A stretch of 64,000 nucleotides of DNA from Rhodobacter sp. (GTDB lineage Bacteria > Pseudomonadota > Alphaproteobacteria > Rhodobacterales > Rhodobacteraceae), in NCBI GenBank assembly GCA_027489175.1, contig JAIYAE010000027.1:1-64000 (forward strand). Direction: 5' to 3'. A program made the position numbers and the translations under genes. This document shows, piece after piece, positions 10,879 through 20,372 of this stretch; positions within the stretch are counted from its first letter, which is position 1, and each line of letters begins with the position of its first letter. The notes beneath the pieces are model-generated. The model searched no databases. It saw only the letters and a program-made list of their open reading frames with translations, and was not told the origin of the DNA.

Positions 10879-12108
10879 ATGTCAATATTCGGGACACACG
10901 GGACACACGGAACGCACGGCACCCATGGGACGCACGGCACCCACGGCACGCATGGCACCCACGGCGTTTACGGAACGCACGGCACGCATGGGACCCACGG
11001 AACGCATGGAACGCATGGCACCCACGGAACACACGGCACCCACGGCACACATGGCGGCGGGACCTCGCCGCTCCTCGCCTCGGCACTTGGCCAGACGGCC
11101 GAAGCGCTGATGGGGTTCTGGGACGGCAGCGTTCCGGTCCCTGCCACGGATGGTGCGGATGATCTGACCCGCCTGATGCGGCTGGCGGCCTTTCCCCGCG
11201 CCTCCGTCCTTGCCCATGAGGGGATCAGCCTTTTCACCGTCCGCCCTGGCGCGAAGCCGGCCCACCTTGTCCGCACCGAAGACAACCTGATCAGCCTCAC
11301 CCCGCCCGAAGCCCCGAAGATCGCCGAGCAGATGGCCGAAGTTCGCGCCGCGATGGACCTTCGCGCCGACCGCCTGCCCGAAATCATTGCCCAGTCGGAT
11401 GGCTTTCTAAGCTTCTTTGCCGCCCAGATGCCCTTTGGCCTGAACCGGCGGCCCTATACCGTCCACCTGATCACGGCGATGCTGGACACGGTGATTTCCG
11501 TCGAGCAGCGGATGAAGCATCTCTGTTCGGTCGCGCGTCCGGTGGACCTGTCGCCGCAGATCCAGCCGGTGATCGAAACCCCCGGCCATTCCGCCTATCC
11601 CTCCGGCCACGCGACCGAGGCTTTTGCCACCGCCACCCTTCTGGCCGCGCTGAAGCTGACCGGAACCGGCATGGCCGACGCTGCATTGGTTGACGGGGTG
11701 CTGACCAGACTGTCGCGCGCCACCGAAACCGCGCCGGTCACCGATCCGGTGATCCTGCTTTACCGGCTTGCCGCGCGGATTGCCGACAACCGCACCGTCG
11801 CCGGGGTGCATTACCCGGTGGATTCGGCGCATGGCGCGCTTCTGGGCCTGTCGACCACGCTGGCCATCATCGCGCATTGCCTTGGGGGCGGGCCAGAACT
11901 GCCCGTTCCGGAATGGGCCGCCGATGGCAATGACTGGTCAGGCGATTTCTCGTTGCGCAAATGGTGCGAGGCGCTTGGCAACGGGGCGCAAAAGGGCTGG
12001 CGGGGCGGCACGACAACCCTACCCAAGGCTGAGAACTGGCAGCTTCTGCCCGCCTTGTGGAAGGCGGCCGCGGCAGAATGGGGCCGCAAACCGCCTGAGG
12101 TTGATTGA
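10879..12108 (+). CDS. PAP2-superfamily / vanadium-haloperoxidase-like protein with N-terminal (Gly-Thr-His)n tract
   Basis: ATG 10879 preceded by AGGAAG. PAP2 signature complete: K-HLCSVA-RP, PSGH, R-TVAGV-H-YPV-D. N-terminus MSIF-(GTH)8-GVY-(GTH)9. Confidence 0.85.
   Translation: MSIFGTHGTHGTHGTHGTHGTHGTHGTHGVYGTHGTHGTHGTHGTHGTHGTHGTHGTHGGGTSPLLASALGQTAEALMGFWDGSVPVPATDGADDLTRLMRLAAFPRASVLAHEGISLFTVRPGAKPAHLVRTEDNLISLTPPEAPKIAEQMAEVRAAMDLRADRLPEIIAQSDGFLSFFAAQMPFGLNRRPYTVHLITAMLDTVISVEQRMKHLCSVARPVDLSPQIQPVIETPGHSAYPSGHATEAFATATLLAALKLTGTGMADAALVDGVLTRLSRATETAPVTDPVILLYRLAARIADNRTVAGVHYPVDSAHGALLGLSTTLAIIAHCLGGGPELPVPEWAADGNDWSGDFSLRKWCEALGNGAQKGWRGGTTTLPKAENWQLLPALWKAAAAEWGRKPPEVD
10891..11052 (+). 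repeat. 18 tandem 9-bp units encoding Gly-Thr-His (unit 9 encodes Gly-Val-Tyr)
   Basis: Read directly: 10 different nonanucleotides encode the 17 identical GTH units. Confidence 0.98.
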
Positions 12109-12126
12109 CCGACAGCCTGACCGGGC

Positions 12127-14163
12127 CTATCCCACCAGCATTCCATGACCCATCCGCCGGTCGGGCTTGGCCCAGGTGGCGGTGCCGGTCAGGGCGATCC
12201 GCTCGCCCGCAGCACTTTGTTCAGCCGGGGGCACGGTCAGGAAATAACCCAAGAGCGCCCGCGCCACCTGCGGCGCGGCCATGCTGGTCCCCGACATCCG
12301 GGTGACTGACCCGCTGACCACGCCCGCCGCACGCCGGCCGGGCAGGGCAAGGCCATCATCGCCCAAGGCGACCAGCGTCGGTCCGAAGGATTCGCCCGGC
12401 CGCGCCATATGCCCCACCCCTTCCGACGAATAGGCCGACGCCTTCACCACGCCGGGATGCCGCGTGAACGGCTCTCCCGTGTCAGGATCGCGCGTCATGG
12501 GCCGGGCTGCGCCGACGAACAGGATGGCCAGATCCTCCGCGCTGTTTTCCGCACCGGCATAGGCCACGCAGGTCCCCTCGCGCGTGACGGGGCAGCCCGG
12601 CGCGTCCTTGGCACCGCGCGGGGCGACATAGCCCCGCGCCTCTTCGTCCCAGTCCCAGCCAAAAGGATGGTCCAGCCAGCTTTGCCGCCCCAGGGTCCGG
12701 TAACCGGGCGGGGTGTCGTCGCGCTGCACCCGCGCCGTGATCCGCACCGGTTCCGTTAGCGTGGTGCGCACCACCACGCGCCAGGCACCCGGCGGCACGG
12801 TCGCCCCGGGGCCAGCCGTCGGCCCCAATGTCAGATGCAGCAGGGATTGCCCGCCGCTTTCGGCGCTTGCCGCCACTGCCGCCACCGGCCCGGCCAGACG
12901 CCAGCCCTGTTCCGCCTCCGGCCAGTCCACCGACAGCGGCGGCAGCCCTGATCCGGGCGGCGGTAGCAACTCCAGCTTCAACCCGGCCATCAGATTGGTG
13001 TCCACCCGCAGTTCCAGGTGGCTTGGCGTGTGGTCATCCGGCAGCACCCGCCAGATCAGTTCCAACGGATGGGACCGCCGCATTTCGTCCCGTGCCACCA
13101 ACCGCGACAGCCGCGCGTTGCCATAGGCAATCACCAGCCGCAGCTTGGCCCCACCGGTCAGGCGGGCATGTCGCGCCACCTCATGCGAGAACCAGTCCGC
13201 GAGAAACGCCGTCCGGTCACCCGGCCCCGCCAATGACCCAAGGCTGATGTTCACCACCACCGGCGGCACATTCGCCCCTTTCGCCAACCGCAGCGCCTGC
13301 GCCAGAATCCAGCGCAACCCTTGCAGCAGATAGGTCTCCATCCGCCGCCCGGTCGTTTCCCGGACCGAGGCCGGCGGCAATTGCACCGCCAGGATCGGGA
13401 TCGCCTGAACCGGATCGCCGTCCCAGGGCGAAGCGCCGGCCGCAAGGTCAAGCACATGCGTGCCATGCGCCACGCGCCGGTTGGTCAACGCGCCATCCGT
13501 CACCGGCAACAGCGCGCGGTTGACCATGCGGTAGACATCGGCCTCATCCCGGCCCGTGACCAGATGGGCGTCGATGTCATCCGCCTCCAGCACGCGGCCA
13601 CAGACCACATCGGCGCGGGTCGCCTCGCCCAGACGCTCTGGCGCCTGCAACCAGACCGCCTTGATCCGGGTGTGGCCCCAGCTCTGCCGAAAGCGGGCGT
13701 TGAGAAAGCCGATCCCGTCATCGATGACCGCGGCAATCGGCACTTCTGGCAAAAGCTTGCCTTGCAGCTTGCACAGATCCTCGCCCTCAGTAACCGGGGC
13801 GGCGGCGGGCATCGCCACGGCCGGACCAACCCGCAGCACCTTCCAGAAATCCGGCATCGCGCCCAGCATCGTCCGGGGGCAGAAGGCCACCACCCGCACC
13901 TCATGCGGCCAGCCACTTCCGGCCAGCGCGCGTTCCGTCACCAGAAGATCGCGCTCATGCTGGCTGAAATGGACACCGGTCAGCGCAAGGGTCGCATCAA
14001 TCGCAGCAGCCAGCGTCATCGCGCTGCCTTCGGGTGGCTGCAAGGTGGCGAACACCGGCACATAGCTGCGTCCGCCGTCGCCCTGAGCATCGGCCACCGC
14101 CGTTTCCCAGGCGACATAGCCGCCGTAGTCCAGCCCCGCCGTCACCTGCTCCCACGTCGCCAT
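12127..14163 (-). CDS. S8 (subtilisin-like) serine peptidase with large insertion, no evident signal peptide
   Basis: Asp: AAVIDDGIGFLN; His: RRVAHGTHVLDLAAG; oxyanion Asn: VIAYGNA; Ser: MSGTSMAAPQVA. Start MATWEQV preceded by GGAGGG. Confidence 0.85.
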   Translation of the reverse strand: MATWEQVTAGLDYGGYVAWETAVADAQGDGGRSYVPVFATLQPPEGSAMTLAAAIDATLALTGVHFSQHERDLLVTERALAGSGWPHEVRVVAFCPRTMLGAMPDFWKVLRVGPAVAMPAAAPVTEGEDLCKLQGKLLPEVPIAAVIDDGIGFLNARFRQSWGHTRIKAVWLQAPERLGEATRADVVCGRVLEADDIDAHLVTGRDEADVYRMVNRALLPVTDGALTNRRVAHGTHVLDLAAGASPWDGDPVQAIPILAVQLPPASVRETTGRRMETYLLQGLRWILAQALRLAKGANVPPVVVNISLGSLAGPGDRTAFLADWFSHEVARHARLTGGAKLRLVIAYGNARLSRLVARDEMRRSHPLELIWRVLPDDHTPSHLELRVDTNLMAGLKLELLPPPGSGLPPLSVDWPEAEQGWRLAGPVAAVAASAESGGQSLLHLTLGPTAGPGATVPPGAWRVVVRTTLTEPVRITARVQRDDTPPGYRTLGRQSWLDHPFGWDWDEEARGYVAPRGAKDAPGCPVTREGTCVAYAGAENSAEDLAILFVGAARPMTRDPDTGEPFTRHPGVVKASAYSSEGVGHMARPGESFGPTLVALGDDGLALPGRRAAGVVSGSVTRMSGTSMAAPQVARALLGYFLTVPPAEQSAAGERIALTGTATWAKPDRRMGHGMLVG

Positions 14164-14362
14164 ACCTGCACCCTCCTGCCGGTCCATGGGCACAGCATGC
14201 CACAGGTTTTGGCCTCTGCACGGCCTGATCCTTGGAAATTCGCGGATTTCACGGGGAATTAACGCGCCAGTTTCCCTGCTTCCAAGGCAGGGTCGCGCCA
14301 GGCCCCCCAAGGCCCTTTACCCGGTGATCGGTTTTCCATTTCCCCAAGCGAAAGGTCATACC

Positions 14363-15526
14363 ATGTTCCGGCATACTCCCCGGCCCAACCGCCCGAACCC
14401 GCAGGTCCAGGACCTGTTGACCCTTGGGTCCGATCTGCCCGGCCGGGTTGCGCAGCGTCTGCAGACCCGCAGCCACAGTGTTCTCCAGGCAGCCACGCTG
14501 AACGAGGTTTTGTCCCCCTTCACCCCCCGGTCGCGGGGCCGCAGCTTCTCGGCGCAAGATCCGCTTGGGGTCGTGCCGCAGCCTGCCCTTACAGTGGCGG
14601 ACCCGGTCCATCTGCTCAACACGCGGCTGGCCCGCCTGTTGCAGCTTCCCATCGCCGTGACCTTCACCTCGCATGAACAGGCGATGCGGGCCGCCTTGGG
14701 CACCGTCCTCCAACCGGGCGACGCGGTCATTCTCGATGCGGCCATAGATTCCGCCATGTTCGAGACTGTTTGGGCCCTGCAAGCCCGCCCCCTCCGTTGT
14801 CCGGCAGCGTCGCTTGCCGGGGTTGAACGGCGCTTGCGCCGCCTGTGCTCCGCTCCGGGCACGGGGCGCATCTGGGTGGTCGTTCCCGCGATCTCTCCCT
14901 TCGCCTCCGCCATGGCCGAGGTGGCCGACCTTGCCGATCTTTGCCATGCGTTCGGCGCCGGGCTGATCGTCGATGTGACGCAAGACCTTGGATCGATCGG
15001 ACAGTTCGGCGGTGGCGTGATGGAGGTGCAGGGCTGCCTTGGCCGCGCCGATGTGGTGCTGGGCAGCTTTGCCCGCACCTTCTGCGCCCCGGGCGGGTTT
15101 GTCGGCCTTCGCAATCCGGATCTTGCCCACCAGTTGCGGCGCGCGCAAAATCGCCCGATCGCAGCCTCACATGCCGCCACGATCCTTGCGATGCTGGATC
15201 TGGTCGAAAGCGCCGAAGGGCAGCGCCGCCGCCGCCGGTTGCATGCGGTCAGCCTGCGCCTGCGCAATCACCTTCTGGCGGACGGGGTGCCCGTTCTGGG
15301 CCAGGCATCTCCCATCGTGCCGGTCCGGCTTTCCCCGCAAGCCGCCCATGCCTGCACCGCGCTGATGCACAGCGCCGGGATCGGTGTCAGCCTGGTGAAG
15401 CGTCCCGCCGTCGCGTCGCATGCCCCGCGCTGGTGCCTGCACCTCAGTGCTGACCACAGCCCCGCCGACATCGACAGTCTGGCCGATCTGATCCGCGACG
15501 TGATCCGCAGCCAGAGCCGCCGCTGA
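14363..15526 (+). CDS. Alpha-oxoamine-synthase-like fold-type I PLP-enzyme homologue, predicted catalytically degenerate
   Basis: GDAVILDAAIDSAMFE, VPAISPFASAMAEVADLADLCHAFGAGLIVDVTQDLGSIG, VVLGSFARTFCAPGGFVGL align by eye with BioF/Kbl/HemA blocks; the Lys of GTFSKxxG is Arg. Confidence 0.75.
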   Translation: MFRHTPRPNRPNPQVQDLLTLGSDLPGRVAQRLQTRSHSVLQAATLNEVLSPFTPRSRGRSFSAQDPLGVVPQPALTVADPVHLLNTRLARLLQLPIAVTFTSHEQAMRAALGTVLQPGDAVILDAAIDSAMFETVWALQARPLRCPAASLAGVERRLRRLCSAPGTGRIWVVVPAISPFASAMAEVADLADLCHAFGAGLIVDVTQDLGSIGQFGGGVMEVQGCLGRADVVLGSFARTFCAPGGFVGLRNPDLAHQLRRAQNRPIAASHAATILAMLDLVESAEGQRRRRRLHAVSLRLRNHLLADGVPVLGQASPIVPVRLSPQAAHACTALMHSAGIGVSLVKRPAVASHAPRWCLHLSADHSPADIDSLADLIRDVIRSQSRR

Positions 15527-15530
15527 CGCC

Positions 15531-16268
15531 TCAGCCCTTCACCGATGCGGTGACGTAGTTGCAGCTAAGGTCGCGGTCCGACAGGCTCCACCGCCAGGTC
15601 ACCGGGTTGAACACCATCCCCTTGCGGTCCACCGGCCGCAGGCCGGCGGTGCGGATCAGCGCGTAAAGCTCATCCGGCGTGATGAACTTCTTCCAGTCAT
15701 GCGTGCCCTTCGGCAGCCAGCGCATCACCCATTCCGCCCCGACAATCGCCATCACATAGGACTTCGGGTTTCGGTTCAGGGTCGAACAGATCATCAAGCC
15801 CCCCGGCTTCAGCAACTGCTGACAAGCGGTCAGATAGGCTTGCGGGTCGGCCACATGCTCCACCACTTCCATGTTCAGCACCACGTCGAACTGTTCGCCC
15901 GCTGCGGCCAGATCTTCCGCCGTGGTGTGGCGATAGTCGATCTCCAGCCCCGACTGCTGGGCATGCAACTGCGCCACCGGAATGTTGCGCGCCGCTGCAT
16001 CGGCCCCCACCACATCGGCCCCCAGCCGCGCCATCGGCTCGCTCAGAAGCCCGCCGCCGCAGCCAATATCCAGCAATCGCAGGCCCTTGAACGGCAAGGG
16101 CGTCGCCAGATTACGCCCGAACTCTGCTGCAATCTGCGAGGTGATATAGTCCAGCCGGCAGGGGTTCAGCATGTGCAAGGGCTTGAACTTGCCGGTCGGG
16201 TCCCACCAGTCCGCCGCCATCGCTTCGAACTTGGCCACCTCTGCCGGATCGATCGTTGTCGTGGCCAT
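15531..16268 (-). CDS. ubiG: Bifunctional 2-polyprenyl-6-hydroxyphenol methylase / 3-demethylubiquinol 3-O-methyltransferase
   Basis: [44 protein letters not shown]. Confidence 0.93.
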   Translation of the reverse strand: MATTTIDPAEVAKFEAMAADWWDPTGKFKPLHMLNPCRLDYITSQIAAEFGRNLATPLPFKGLRLLDIGCGGGLLSEPMARLGADVVGADAAARNIPVAQLHAQQSGLEIDYRHTTAEDLAAAGEQFDVVLNMEVVEHVADPQAYLTACQQLLKPGGLMICSTLNRNPKSYVMAIVGAEWVMRWLPKGTHDWKKFITPDELYALIRTAGLRPVDRKGMVFNPVTWRWSLSDRDLSCNYVTASVKG

Positions 16269-16338
16269 GCTACCCTCCTGAACGTCGTCACGCATTGCCC
16301 TTCGACTCCGGGCTTCTCCGGCGCTATATAGGACGACG

Positions 16339-17310
16339 ATGGATCAAAGATCAGGTCAAAAGCGCGCAGTTGAGTTTCTGTACCCGCCGATCGATCCCTT
16401 CGATCAGCGCGTTCTCGACATGGGCGACGGTCACCGGGTCTACATGGAACAATGCGGCCGGCCCGACGGCATCCCCGTCATCGTCTTTCACGGCGGCCCG
16501 GGCGGCGGCTGCTCACCCGCCATGCGCCGTTACTTTGACCCGACGATCTACCGCATCATCCTGTTTGACCAGCGCGGCTGTGGCCGGTCGCGGCCCCATG
16601 CCAGCATCATCGCCAACACCACCTGGCACCTGATCGAAGACGTTGAGGTGATCCGCAAGGCCCTTGGCATCGACAGCTTCATCGCCTTTGGCGGCAGCTG
16701 GGGCGCGACCTTGGCACTGATCTACGCCATCACTCACCCCACCCGCGTGCAACACCTTGTCCTGCGCGGCGTCTTCCTGATGACCAAGGCGGAACTGAAG
16801 TGGTTCTATGGCGGCGGCGCCGGGGCCTTCTTCCCCGAAATCTGGGGCCGCTTCGTCGCCGCAATCCCGGCGGCGGAACGCGACAACCTGATCAACGCCT
16901 ACAACCGCCGCCTCTTTTCCGGCAACCTGATGGAAGAAACCCGCTACGGCCGGATCTGGGCGAACTGGGAAAACGCGCTCGCCTCGATCCACCATGAGGG
17001 CCCGATGGGCGAAAGCCCCTCCGACTACGCCCGCGCCTTCTCGCGGCTGGAGAATCACTACTTCCAGAACGGCGGCTTCCTGCAATGCGACGGCTGGATC
17101 CTGCAGGAGAGGAAACGGATCGAGCATATCCCCGCCACCATCATCCAGGGCCGCTACGACATGATCTGCCCACCGATCTCGGCCTGGAACCTGGCCGATG
17201 GCTGGCACCGCTGCGACCTGCGCATGGTCCCCCTCGCCGGCCACGCCCTGTCCGAACCCGGCATCAGCGAGGCCCTGGTCAAAGTGATGGACGGCCTGCG
17301 CAAATCGTAG
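16339..17310 (+). CDS. pip: Prolyl aminopeptidase
   Basis: [40 protein letters not shown]. Confidence 0.93.
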   Translation: MDQRSGQKRAVEFLYPPIDPFDQRVLDMGDGHRVYMEQCGRPDGIPVIVFHGGPGGGCSPAMRRYFDPTIYRIILFDQRGCGRSRPHASIIANTTWHLIEDVEVIRKALGIDSFIAFGGSWGATLALIYAITHPTRVQHLVLRGVFLMTKAELKWFYGGGAGAFFPEIWGRFVAAIPAAERDNLINAYNRRLFSGNLMEETRYGRIWANWENALASIHHEGPMGESPSDYARAFSRLENHYFQNGGFLQCDGWILQERKRIEHIPATIIQGRYDMICPPISAWNLADGWHRCDLRMVPLAGHALSEPGISEALVKVMDGLRKS

Positions 17311-17355
17311 GTCGGGCTTGCGCCCGCGTTGCGCTAGCCACCCGTCACAAGCCCC

Positions 17356-19266
17356 TTACGCCCGCATCCCCACGACCGCCACGCCGAGCACCGCCAGCAC
17401 GCGCGCTTCAATCTGCGCGGCTTCCATGCCGGCCACCCGGTACATCGCTTCGGGGCTGGCCTGGTCGATGAAGATATCGGGCAGCACCATGCTGCGGTAC
17501 TTCAGCCCCCGGTCGAACACGCCCTCATCCGCGAGCAGTTGCGCGACGTGGGACCCAAAGCCCCCGACCGCGCCTTCCTCAACCGTAATCAGCGCCTCAT
17601 GCTGGCTGGCCAGTTGCAGGATCAGGTCCCGGTCCAGCGGTTTGGCAAAGCGGGCGTCTGCAACTGTGACCGACACCCCCCGCGCCTCCAGCGCCTCGGC
17701 AGCTTTCAGAACCTCCGACAGCCTGGTGCCGAAGGACAGGATCGCGACGCGCGACCCCTCCCGCAGAACCCGACCCCGACCGATTTCCAGCGGAACCCCA
17801 CGCGCGGGCACATCTACCCCCACGCCATCTCCACGAGGGAAGCGGAAAGCGATCGGCCCCGTGTCATGGGCCACGGCGGTGGCAACCATGTGCACCAACT
17901 CCGCCTCATCCGCCGCGGCCATCACCACCATTCCGGGCAGGTTCGCCATGAAGGCCACATCAAAGGCCCCGGCATGGGTGGCCCCGTCCGCGCCGACCAG
18001 CCCGGCCCGATCCACAGCAAAGCGCACCGGCAACCGCTGGATCGCCACGTCATGCACCACCTGGTCATAGCCGCGCTGCAGGAAGGTGGAATAAAGCGCG
18101 CAGAACGGCTTCATCCCCCCCGCCGCAAGCGCAGCTGAAAACGTCACCGCGTGCTGTTCGGCAATGCCCACATCAAAGCAGCGCTTGGGGAAGCGGTCCT
18201 GAAACAGGTTGAGCCCTGTCCCGTCCGGCATCGCCGCTGTGATGGCAACGATCTTGTCATCCCGCTCCGCCTCGGCCACCAGCGATTGCGCGAAGACCTT
18301 GGTATAGGACGGCGCGTTCGACACCGCCTTCGCCTGCACCCCGGTCAGCACATCGAACTTGCCCGTTGCATGGCCCTTGTCGCGTGCCGCCTCGGCCGGG
18401 GCATAGCCCTTGCCTTTCTTGGTCAGCACATGGATCAGCATCGGCCCCGTCGCCCGCGCCTTCACCGTGCGCAGGACGGGCAGCAGCGTATCCAGATCAT
18501 GCCCGTCAATCGGCCCGACATAGGAAAACCCCAGCGCCTCAAACAGCGTGCCGCCGATGGTCATGCCCTTCAACATCTCCTTCGCGCGTTTCGCCCCCTC
18601 TTGGAGGGGCGGCGGCAGCAGGCCCAGAAACCCCTTCGCCACCTGCTTCAGGTCCTGCATCGGCGGTTCGGCGTATAGCTTCGACAGGTAAGCCGACAGC
18701 GCCCCCACCGGCGGGGCAATGCTCATCTCATTGTCGTTCAGGATCACGAACAGCCGCTGGCCAAGGTGCCCGGCATTGTTCATCGCCTCAAACGCCATGC
18801 CCGCCGACATCGCGCCATCGCCGATCACGGCAATCGCGTCGCCCGGGTCACCGCCAAGCTCCGCCGCCATCGCAAAGCCCAGCGCGGCTGAGATCGAGGT
18901 TGAAGAATGCGCCGCCCCGAACGGGTCATAGGGCGACTCGCTGCGCTTGGTGAACCCGCTCAGGCCCCCCTCCATCCGCAGCGTCCGGATCCGGTCACGC
19001 CGCCCGGTCAGAATCTTGTGCGGATAGCACTGGTGGCCGACATCCCAGATCAGCTTGTCGCGCGGCGTGTCAAAGACGGCGTGGATCGCCACCGTCAACT
19101 CAACCACGCCCAAGCCCGCGCCCAAGTGCCCGCCCGTCACCGATACGGCCGAGATCGTCTCGGCCCGCAGCTCATCGGCCAGCTGGCGCAATTCCCGGTC
19201 AGAAAGCCCCTTCAGGTCGGCAGGCAGGGTCACCCGGTCCAACAGCGGTGTCTTCAGGTCCGTCAT
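17356..19266 (-). CDS. dxs: 1-deoxy-D-xylulose-5-phosphate synthase
   Basis: [45 protein letters not shown]. Confidence 0.96.
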   Translation of the reverse strand: MTDLKTPLLDRVTLPADLKGLSDRELRQLADELRAETISAVSVTGGHLGAGLGVVELTVAIHAVFDTPRDKLIWDVGHQCYPHKILTGRRDRIRTLRMEGGLSGFTKRSESPYDPFGAAHSSTSISAALGFAMAAELGGDPGDAIAVIGDGAMSAGMAFEAMNNAGHLGQRLFVILNDNEMSIAPPVGALSAYLSKLYAEPPMQDLKQVAKGFLGLLPPPLQEGAKRAKEMLKGMTIGGTLFEALGFSYVGPIDGHDLDTLLPVLRTVKARATGPMLIHVLTKKGKGYAPAEAARDKGHATGKFDVLTGVQAKAVSNAPSYTKVFAQSLVAEAERDDKIVAITAAMPDGTGLNLFQDRFPKRCFDVGIAEQHAVTFSAALAAGGMKPFCALYSTFLQRGYDQVVHDVAIQRLPVRFAVDRAGLVGADGATHAGAFDVAFMANLPGMVVMAAADEAELVHMVATAVAHDTGPIAFRFPRGDGVGVDVPARGVPLEIGRGRVLREGSRVAILSFGTRLSEVLKAAEALEARGVSVTVADARFAKPLDRDLILQLASQHEALITVEEGAVGGFGSHVAQLLADEGVFDRGLKYRSMVLPDIFIDQASPEAMYRVAGMEAAQIEARVLAVLGVAVVGMRA

Positions 19267-20136
19267 TCAACTCTCCCGCGCGATGGTGAACCGCGCCGCT
19301 TCTTGAAGCAGCTTCGCGCGGTCGCCGTAAGGCGACAGGTGCGCGCAGGCTTCATCCACCAAAGCCACCGCCCGCGCCCGTGCGCCTTCCAACCCAAGCA
19401 GCGACACAAAGGTCGCCTTCCCTGCATTGGCATCCTTGCCCACGGCCTTGCCGGTCTTGGCGGCATCGCCGGTCACATCCAGAATGTCGTCGGCAATCTG
19501 GAACGCCAGCCCCAGCGCCCCCGCATAGGCGCGCAAGGGCCCCCGGTCCGCCCCGGCAATCACCGCCCCCGCTTCCGCCGCAAAGCCGATCAGCGCGCCG
19601 GTCTTGCCCGCCTGCAGCGCGGTGATCTCGTCCAGCGTCAGCGGATGCCCCGCCGTTTCCGCCGCAATGTCCAAAGCCTGACCCAGCACCATGCCTTCGA
19701 TGCCCGAGGCCGCGGCCAACCCCTCAACCAGCGTCATCCGCACGTCAGCGGACCCAAGCGCCGGGTCACACAGCAACTCAAACGCCAGAGTCTGCAAGGC
19801 ATCGCCCGCAAGCACCGCCGTCGCCTCATCCCATTTCACATGGACCGTCGGCTGCCCCCTCCGCAGGTCATCATCATCCATGCAAGGCAGATCGTCGTGG
19901 ATCAGGCTATAGGCATGCAGCGCCTCAATCGCCGCCGCCGCACTCAACGCGTGGCCCTCGGGAACCCCCAGCATCCGCGCGCCTTCCAGCACCAGAAACC
20001 CGCGCAGCCGTTTGCCGCCGCGCACCGCATAGCGCATCGCGTGAGTGACAGGCTGGTCCGCGCGGCCCTCAAGGGCAGACATCAGCCGCGCCTCGATCAG
20101 CCCGGCATCCCGCGCCAGAACCTCAGGAAATTTCAC
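19267..20136 (-). CDS. ispA: Farnesyl/geranyl diphosphate synthase
   Basis: Asp-rich motifs DDLPCMDDDDLRRG and DDILD; GTG start overlapping the xseB stop. Confidence 0.92.
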   Translation of the reverse strand: MKFPEVLARDAGLIEARLMSALEGRADQPVTHAMRYAVRGGKRLRGFLVLEGARMLGVPEGHALSAAAAIEALHAYSLIHDDLPCMDDDDLRRGQPTVHVKWDEATAVLAGDALQTLAFELLCDPALGSADVRMTLVEGLAAASGIEGMVLGQALDIAAETAGHPLTLDEITALQAGKTGALIGFAAEAGAVIAGADRGPLRAYAGALGLAFQIADDILDVTGDAAKTGKAVGKDANAGKATFVSLLGLEGARARAVALVDEACAHLSPYGDRAKLLQEAARFTIARES

Positions 20137-20372
20137 ATCCCCTCCGCCGGCGTGGTGCCGACAGCGCGGCCTTCCTGTGCCCGGATCAGTTCCACCTTCT
20201 CTTCGGCCTCGGCCAGCTTCGCCGCGCAATGCGCTTTCAGCTTTGCCCCACGTTCATACAGCGCAATCGACTGGTCCAGCGGCACTTCGCCCCGCTCCAG
20301 CGCGCCGACAACCTGCTCCAGGGCGGCCATCGCCTCCTCGAAACTCATTCCCTCAACGGCTTTGTCCGTCAT
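20133..20372 (-). CDS. xseB: Exodeoxyribonuclease VII small subunit
   Basis: MSFEEAMAALEQVVGALERGEVPLDQSIALYERGAKLKAHC. Confidence 0.92.
   Translation of the reverse strand: MTDKAVEGMSFEEAMAALEQVVGALERGEVPLDQSIALYERGAKLKAHCAAKLAEAEEKVELIRAQEGRAVGTTPAEGM

Noticed and set aside
10891-11052. Possible CRISPR array or non-coding minisatellite
   Set aside because: Units are 9 bp, contiguous, without spacers, and in frame with a downstream PAP2 domain; codon-level variation is synonymous.
10776-11387. Antisense ORFs reading VPCVPWVPCVP (10776-10958 and 10968-11387, minus)
   Set aside because: They are reverse-frame shadows of the GTH repeat, with no plausible RBS or domain; the plus-strand frame carries the enzyme motifs.
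12127-14163. The HGTH in the subtilase active site as a functional link to the GTH repeat
   Set aside because: HGTHV is the universal S8 family His motif; the resemblance to the GTH triplet is most simply coincidence.
13321-14262. 313-aa plus-strand ORF
   Set aside because: Antisense to the subtilase gene, whose catalytic motifs are intact.
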